A DNA stretch of 10,533 bases from Woeseiaceae bacterium (GTDB lineage: Bacteria; Pseudomonadota; Gammaproteobacteria; Steroidobacterales; Woeseiaceae). The stretch is taken from assembly GCA_013138675.1 (NCBI GenBank), contig WTCH01000160.1, positions 1 to 10,533 on the forward strand. The letters are read 5' to 3'. Below are positions 6,442 to 10,533 of the stretch, in pieces; position 1 is the first letter of the stretch, and the number at the start of each line of letters is the position of its first letter. The translations under genes and the position numbers were made by a program. The notes under the pieces were generated by a model. The model was not told the origin of the DNA, did not search any database, and saw only the letters and a program-made list of their open reading frames with translations.

Positions 6442-7970
6442 TGCGCAGGCCGTCGCAGATTATTCAATCGACACTGGCTTCGCTGACAGAGGAGAATCGC
6501 TCCATTTACCAAAGTCAGCGTGAATTTCTGCAATTTCTTGAGAGACAGGGTGACCTAAAGCGAATCCAGGTGCCGGTCAGCCCGGCGTTTGAAATGACGG
6601 AAATATGTCACCGCACGATCAAGGCCGGCGGGCCAGCGTTGTTGTTTGAGAGTCCAACAGAAGGAAACTTTCCGGTAATTGGCAATTTGTACGGGACAGA
6701 GAAAAGGGTTGCCGCCACCATTGGCCTGAAAAATGCGGGAGAGTTGCGCGAGTTCGGGAAACAACTGGCGTTTCTGAAATCACCGGCTCTGCCGAGAAAT
6801 GCAGAAGACACGATCAGTAAGTTGCGTGAATTTCGAAGGCTCGCACACTTCAACCCGATTGAGGTAGAAAAGCCCGTATGCCAGGAAGTCATTATCGGGA
6901 AAGACGATGTCGATCTGTCCTTGTTGCCAATCCAGACCTGTTGGCCGGATGATGCCGGCAAGTTGATCACTTTCGGCCTCGTTATCACGCAGGGGCCGCA
7001 CAAAGCGCGGCACAATATCGGTATCTATCGACAGCAAGTCATCGGCCGCAATCGACTCATCATGCGATGGTTGCATCATCGCGGCGGCGCGATCGATTTT
7101 GCAGAATTCAAGATGTCGCATCCTGGTGAGCGGTTCCCGGTAGCTGTTGCAATTGGAGCGGATCCGGCCACCACATTGGCTGCTGTCACGCCGTTGCCCG
7201 ATAGCCTCTCAGAGTTCGAGTTTGCGGGATTGCTACGTGGAGCCAAGACACGGATCGCAAGATGCCTGAGTCACGGCCTGATAGTGCCAGCGACATCGGA
7301 AATTGTTTTAGAAGGCTTCATCGAGCCCGACGAAATGATGGATGAAGGACCGTTCGGCGACCACACCGGCTATTATAATTCTGTGGAGAAATTCCCGGTG
7401 TTCACGGTTGAGCGCATTACGCACCGCACTGAGCCGGTTTACCAGGCAACGTATATGGGCAAGCCGCCCGAGGATGAACCCTCGGTGTTAGCGGCAGGCC
7501 TCAACGAAATGTTTATTCCACTGTTGCAGGATCAATTCCCGGAAATCGTCGATTTTTATCTTCCGCCGGAAGGGTGCTCGTATCGCGTAGCGGTAGTGAG
7601 TATCAAGAAGGCTTACAAGGGCCATGCGCAAAGGATCATGTTTGGTATTTGGTCCTACTTGCGGCAATTCACTTACACCAAGATGGTGATAGTGACGGAC
7701 GACGACATTGATGTACGTTCCTGGCAGCAAGTGATCTGGGCAATAACAACACGAATGGACCCGGCCCGCGATACGACAATCGTGAACAACACACCTGTTG
7801 ATTACCTTGACTTCGCAAGCCCGACTTCCGGCCTTGGCTCCAAAATCGGAATCGATGCGACGACAAAATGGCCGGGTGAGACAGACCGGAAATGGGGCCG
7901 GCCAATAAGAATGAGCAGCGACGTGAAGAATCGAGTCAACGAGCTGTGGGCCGGGCTCGGCATTGATTAG
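6438..7970 (+). CDS. ubiD: 4-hydroxy-3-polyprenylbenzoate decarboxylase UbiD
   Basis: UbiD removes the carboxyl group of 4-hydroxy-3-polyprenylbenzoate during ubiquinone synthesis, using prenylated FMN made by UbiX (not encoded here). The 510-residue product aligns along its whole length with E. coli UbiD (497), with about 18 extra N-terminal residues. Cofactor and metal residues are visible: Asn193 in NIGIYRQQ (E. coli Asn175), Glu259 in DSLSEFEFAG (E. coli Glu241), and the proton-donor Asp308 in GPFGDHTGYY (E. coli Asp290). Also conserved are LIMRWLHHRGG, HPGERFPVAVAIGADPAT, PEIVDFYLPPEGCSYR and ITTRMDPARD, and the segment SGLGSKIGIDATTKWPGET. ATG 6438 overlaps the ubiV stop as ATGATG. A second in-frame ATG is immediately adjacent (6441). 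Its place between ubiV and ubiT suggests supply of decarboxylated intermediate to the O2-independent branch. It could be the only copy or an anaerobic duplicate. Confidence 0.97.
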   Translation: MMRRPSQIIQSTLASLTEENRSIYQSQREFLQFLERQGDLKRIQVPVSPAFEMTEICHRTIKAGGPALLFESPTEGNFPVIGNLYGTEKRVAATIGLKNAGELREFGKQLAFLKSPALPRNAEDTISKLREFRRLAHFNPIEVEKPVCQEVIIGKDDVDLSLLPIQTCWPDDAGKLITFGLVITQGPHKARHNIGIYRQQVIGRNRLIMRWLHHRGGAIDFAEFKMSHPGERFPVAVAIGADPATTLAAVTPLPDSLSEFEFAGLLRGAKTRIARCLSHGLIVPATSEIVLEGFIEPDEMMDEGPFGDHTGYYNSVEKFPVFTVERITHRTEPVYQATYMGKPPEDEPSVLAAGLNEMFIPLLQDQFPEIVDFYLPPEGCSYRVAVVSIKKAYKGHAQRIMFGIWSYLRQFTYTKMVIVTDDDIDVRSWQQVIWAITTRMDPARDTTIVNNTPVDYLDFASPTSGLGSKIGIDATTKWPGETDRKWGRPIRMSSDVKNRVNELWAGLGID

Positions 7971-8451
7971 GCAAACGCCAGAGCTGCCGTCTATCGCCAG
8001 AAAACCACTGGCGTGGATTCCATTACCAATCAAGGCAAAAGCGATTACCGGTGCGATGAATGCAATGTTTGTGAAGCTCTTGGAAGCGGGCGAACTTGAA
8101 TTTCTTGCTGAGCGAGTAATGAACGTAATAGTCTCTGATGCGGAGCTGAGGTTCTCGGTCAGGCTGGATCAGAATAAGCTACGCGCGGGAGTTGAAGCGT
8201 CTGAAGCAGATCTGACCATTGAAGGGACCGTCTATACATTCTTGTTGTTGGCCACGCGAAAGGAAGATGCGGATACCCTGTTCTTCCGCCGCCAGTTGAA
8301 GACGTCGGGCGATACCGAACTCGGCCTCTATGTCAAAAACTTTCTTGATGGACTTGAACCAGAAACTCTGCCGTATCATCGAACCATCGACGCTGTTTTG
8401 CGCAAGAGTCTCGCGGTTGCAGATCGGGTCGATAAGTTTCGAAGTTCATAA
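7963..8451 (+). CDS. ubiT: Ubiquinone biosynthesis accessory factor UbiT (SCP2 domain)
   Basis: UbiT is an SCP2-type lipid-binding accessory protein needed for oxygen-independent ubiquinone synthesis; it plays the part that UbiJ has in the aerobic route. From TTG 7963 the product has 162 residues, against 174 in E. coli. LEAGELEFLAERVMNVIV (40-57) and ATRKEDADTLFFRRQLKTSG (97-116), followed by DTELGLYVKNFLDGLE, are diagnostic of UbiT. The TTG start overlaps the ubiD stop by eight bases. The first in-frame ATG (about 8056) would cut into the domain, since the segment before it (LPSIARKPLAWIPLPIKAKA) aligns with the E. coli N-terminus. A rare start codon may keep UbiT below UbiU/V. It is the last gene of the operon. 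Its stop is followed after one base by repeat copy B. Confidence 0.92.
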   Translation: MIRQTPELPSIARKPLAWIPLPIKAKAITGAMNAMFVKLLEAGELEFLAERVMNVIVSDAELRFSVRLDQNKLRAGVEASEADLTIEGTVYTFLLLATRKEDADTLFFRRQLKTSGDTELGLYVKNFLDGLEPETLPYHRTIDAVLRKSLAVADRVDKFRSS

Positions 8452-8452
8452 C

Positions 8453-8496
8453 TGGTCGGGGTGAGAAGATGAGCCGACCTGCGGTCGGCTTGTCGG
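8453..8496 (-). repeat. Direct repeat copy B: tRNA-Pro 3' end plus hairpin
   Basis: This is the second copy of the 44-base unit at 4149-4192, in the same orientation. It starts one base after the ubiT stop. The minus strand reads ATCTTCTCACCCCGACCA, a tRNA-Pro 3' end with CCA. Its T-stem strand CTTCT pairs better with the GGAAG left in copy A than copy A's own CTCCT does. The hairpin GCCGACC-TGC-GGTCGGC (8473-8489) is unchanged. Identity ends after TTGTCGG; a different, imperfect hairpin follows (GTCG at 8492 with CGAC at 8508, and GCGC around TAT). The anticodon arm seen in copy A is missing here. No U-run follows, so factor-independent termination is not indicated. Confidence 0.85.
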
Positions 8497-8547
8497 AGCG
8501 CTATGCGCGACGCCCGCCCGGTTGCCGGTAGTTACGGTCATATCGTA

Positions 8548-8576
8548 TTGCCAACCCAACGACAGGGGCATATGCG
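8548..8576 (+). promoter_or_regulatory. Possible sigma70-type promoter for the PEBP gene
   Basis: TTGCCA (8548-8553) and TATGCG (8571-8576) are separated by 17 bases, 40 bases before the PEBP start. The -35 matches the consensus well and the -10 only partly. A TATAAC at 8581 is a better -10 but lacks a -35. This is the only promoter-like pair I find between copy B and the PEBP gene. Confidence 0.25.
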
Positions 8577-8615
8577 AAGATATAACCATCCTGTCTTTGC
8601 CAAGGAGTAAACATC

Positions 8616-9095
8616 ATGGGTTTTGCACTTTCCGACATGACGTTGACGAGCTCGGGTTTCGATCGAGGCGAACCGATTCCGACGAAGCACACCGGTGAGG
8701 ATGAGGACGTATCACCGGTATTGTCGTGGCGTGGCCAGCCGGACGGTACAAGGTCCATCGCCCTGATCTGTCACGATCCGGACGCACCGCTGGTGAAACC
8801 GGGGGGCACCTACGGGTTTGTGCACTGGGTGCTGTACGGCATCCCCGGGTCCATCGCCGAGCTCCCCGAAGGCGTCGGAGACTACATCCAGGGCATCAAC
8901 GATTTTGGAAAGCCAGGTTACGGTGGGCCGATGCCGCCCGAGGGCCACGGTACACATCACTACTTTTTCTGGCTGCTGGCGCTAGATGCGGACCCCGAAC
9001 TCGAGCCAGGACTTACGATGTGGGAGTTGCTGGAGAAGATCGAACCCAACGTAATCGCGATGAACCGCCTGGTGGGAACCTATACGCGCTCGTAG
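8616..9095 (+). CDS. YbhB/YbcL family PEBP-like (Raf kinase inhibitor-like) protein
   Basis: This is a small soluble protein of the phosphatidylethanolamine-binding protein family, bacterial YbhB/YbcL branch. The biochemical role of this branch is poorly known; small anionic ligands bind the conserved pocket. The 159-residue length is typical. Pocket motifs are CHDPDAP (52-58), FVHWVLYGIP (68-77) and GYGGPMPPEGHGTHHYFFWL (101-120), with the conserved histidines His70, His111 and His114. No signal peptide is present, so it is probably cytoplasmic. The start is firm: AAGGAG (8602-8607) lies eight bases before ATG 8616. It is separated from ubiT by repeat copy B and is probably a new transcription unit. 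The acyl-CoA synthetase gene starts 23 bases after its stop and may be co-transcribed. Confidence 0.95.
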   Translation: MGFALSDMTLTSSGFDRGEPIPTKHTGEDEDVSPVLSWRGQPDGTRSIALICHDPDAPLVKPGGTYGFVHWVLYGIPGSIAELPEGVGDYIQGINDFGKPGYGGPMPPEGHGTHHYFFWLLALDADPELEPGLTMWELLEKIEPNVIAMNRLVGTYTRS

Positions 9096-9118
9096 AACGA
9101 TGCCGTGGTCTTTTCCTG

Positions 9119-10533
9119 ATGACAAGCGAATTTATCCCGGAACATGAGATCTACGGATTATTGTCCCGCGCTGGCATCAAGACGCCCCGTTATTTTTTTG
9201 CCGACGATGATAGCAAGGTGGCCGACGCGCCGTTTGCAAGCGGCGATCCGGTCGTCATCAAAGGAATGGCCCGGGACCTGTGGCACAAGTCGGATAATGG
9301 CGCGCTGGCGTTTTGTGACTTCGATGTCGATGCTGTCAGGGCGATGCACGGCAGCATGTCTGTGCGAGTCGGCCGGCGGTTTGACTGGCTTGGATCCCTG
9401 ATTGCGGAGAGGGTCGAGGTTCAGAGTGCCAGAAATGCGCCGAGTGAGATCTTCGTCAGCCTGCAGAGAGACAGGTGTTGCGGGGCCATCATCAGTTTCG
9501 GTTTCGGCGGTTTATTGACCGAGGACTGGGCGCGGGAACTCAAGCAGTCATTGCTCGTGTGGCCTGCTTCGGCGTATACGCCCGAGGAAGCATTCGACGA
9601 GCTAAAGGGACATTGGTTGGGGAGGATACTGCTCGGCAAGGCGCGCCAGCAGGCGGCACTCGTCGACGATAAGAGCCTGTTGGACTTTCTCAAAAAGCTC
9701 TGGAAACTCGATGAGTTGATGGCCCGGGAACAGCTGGGCTTGCTCGAAATGAATCCGTTGGTCATTGACCGTGCGGGCGACATTGTCGCGCTTGACGGCG
9801 TCGGTCTGCGCTCCGAAGAAGCTTTTGTCGAGTCTAGGCCGGTGCCTATGCAGGACGACAATTTCCTGAAACCCGGCCGGATTGCACTGGCGGGTGTCTC
9901 GGCGAAAGCCGGCAGCGTCGGCGGGCTAATACTGGAAAATCTTCGCCAGTCGTATTTGCCAGAGAACGGGTTGCTGGTGGTCAAACCCGGCGTCGACAAC
10001 TTTGCCGGCGTTCGATGTGTGCCCGACGTTGCTGCGCTGGCGGACGATCCGGTCGACGTGCTGATCCTGGCTTTGCCCGCGGAACGCTGCGTGCAGATGA
10101 TCGAGCGATTATGCGCAGAGGGGGGCGGCGCCGCGGTCGTCTACATCGTCGCCGGCGGCATCGGCGATGGCGCTGATCAAAGTGGTTTCGGCGACAGACT
10201 GTCCGAGCTCATCGAGTCGCGCCGGGAAAGCGGGCAGTGGTGCCCGGCGATCGTCGGCCCCAATGGCCTGGGCATGCTGCTGTCCCCGCTAAAGCTGAAC
10301 AGCCTGTTCATTCCGCAACGTAAACTGAATGTACAGTTTACGCCGGACTCGGACGTCGCGCTGATCAGCCAAAGCGGCGCGTTTCTTATTACGCGCTTGT
10401 CACGCCATTCCAACCTGAGTCTCAAATACGGATTCTCTATTGGCAATCAACTGGACATGAAGCTTTCGGATTTCATGGCGTTGATGGCGCGCGACAAGTC
10501 GGTGCGCGTATTGGGTATCTATGTCGAAGGTTT
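9119..10533 (+). CDS. NDP-forming acyl-CoA synthetase, ATP-grasp domain first (3' end beyond window)
   Basis: Enzymes of this family interconvert acyl-CoA plus ADP/phosphate with free acid, CoA and ATP through a phosphohistidine. The frame is open from ATG 9119 to the right edge (471 codons). Residues about 1-240 are an ATP-grasp (beta-subunit-like) domain with VVIKGMARDLWHKSDNGALA (45-64), SFGFGG and EMNPLVI (210-216). Residues about 253-350 are a Rossmann CoA-binding domain, starting RIALAGVSAKAGSVGGLI, with IVAGGIGDG near the end. GPNGLGM (380-386) and ISQSGAFLITRLS (416-428) begin the succinyl-CoA-ligase-like domain, continuing as FSIGNQLDMKLSDF. The catalytic His region lies outside the window. 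Many fused homologues have alpha domains first; here the order is beta then alpha. The usual GPNCLG motif has Gly383 in place of Cys. No strong ribosome-binding site is seen. Substrate is unknown. Confidence 0.88.
   Translation, partial: MTSEFIPEHEIYGLLSRAGIKTPRYFFADDDSKVADAPFASGDPVVIKGMARDLWHKSDNGALAFCDFDVDAVRAMHGSMSVRVGRRFDWLGSLIAERVEVQSARNAPSEIFVSLQRDRCCGAIISFGFGGLLTEDWARELKQSLLVWPASAYTPEEAFDELKGHWLGRILLGKARQQAALVDDKSLLDFLKKLWKLDELMAREQLGLLEMNPLVIDRAGDIVALDGVGLRSEEAFVESRPVPMQDDNFLKPGRIALAGVSAKAGSVGGLILENLRQSYLPENGLLVVKPGVDNFAGVRCVPDVAALADDPVDVLILALPAERCVQMIERLCAEGGGAAVVYIVAGGIGDGADQSGFGDRLSELIESRRESGQWCPAIVGPNGLGMLLSPLKLNSLFIPQRKLNVQFTPDSDVALISQSGAFLITRLSRHSNLSLKYGFSIGNQLDMKLSDFMALMARDKSVRVLGIYVEG

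Noticed and set aside
7488..8033. 181-codon minus-strand frame
   Set aside because: Antisense shadow of the highly conserved C-terminal part of ubiD and the start of ubiT; no family features.
9421..9999. 192-codon minus-strand frame
   Set aside because: Antisense shadow of the acyl-CoA synthetase, Ser/Pro-rich; the plus-strand frame is continuous with domain motifs throughout.

Overview
The window is chromosomal DNA from a gammaproteobacterium. The evidence is close, colinear similarity of UbiU, UbiV, UbiD, UbiT and a YbdG-type channel to the Escherichia coli proteins as I remember them, and moderately GC-rich coding sequence. I cannot assign a genus; an uncultured environmental lineage is possible. 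There is no phage gene, transposase, integrase or CRISPR array here.

Layout, left to right. (1) 1-1087, minus strand: a decarboxylating 3-hydroxyacid dehydrogenase of the isocitrate/isopropylmalate/tartrate dehydrogenase family, missing only its extreme C-terminus. It is divergent from (2) 1231-2235, an exported lipoprotein with an endonuclease/exonuclease/phosphatase fold. (3) 2442-2897: the N-terminal half of an LpxR-type outer-membrane lipid A deacylase, apparently a truncated remnant. It runs directly into (4) 2935-4146, a YbdG-family mechanosensitive channel. (5) 4149-4243: a composite of antisense tRNA-Pro(CGG) fragments interrupted by a palindromic module. (6) 4523-8451: a tightly overlapping operon ubiU-ubiV-ubiD-ubiT. 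(7) 8453-8496: a second copy of the tRNA-3'-end plus palindrome repeat. (8) 8616-9095: a PEBP/YbhB-like protein. (9) 9119 to the right edge: an open NDP-forming acyl-CoA synthetase with its ATP-grasp half first.

The central operon encodes the oxygen-independent ubiquinone module. UbiU and UbiV are Fe-S hydroxylases of the U32 peptidase-like family, UbiT is an SCP2-type accessory lipid-binding protein, and UbiD is the prFMN-dependent decarboxylase of the same pathway. All junctions overlap (ATGA, ATGATG, and an 8-base overlap with a TTG start), so translation is probably coupled. This implies a facultative organism that makes ubiquinone without oxygen.

The most interesting observation is structural. 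A 44-base direct repeat (42 of 44 identical) begins 1-2 bases after the stop codons of ybdG and ubiT, so it brackets exactly the ubiUVDT cassette. One end of each repeat is the 3' end, including CCA, of a tRNA-Pro; the other is a perfect hairpin. Copy A also keeps the tRNA-Pro anticodon and T arms on the far side of the palindrome. This could mark an att-like or recombination-mobilised metabolic islet, or a dispersed tRNA-derived repeat family.
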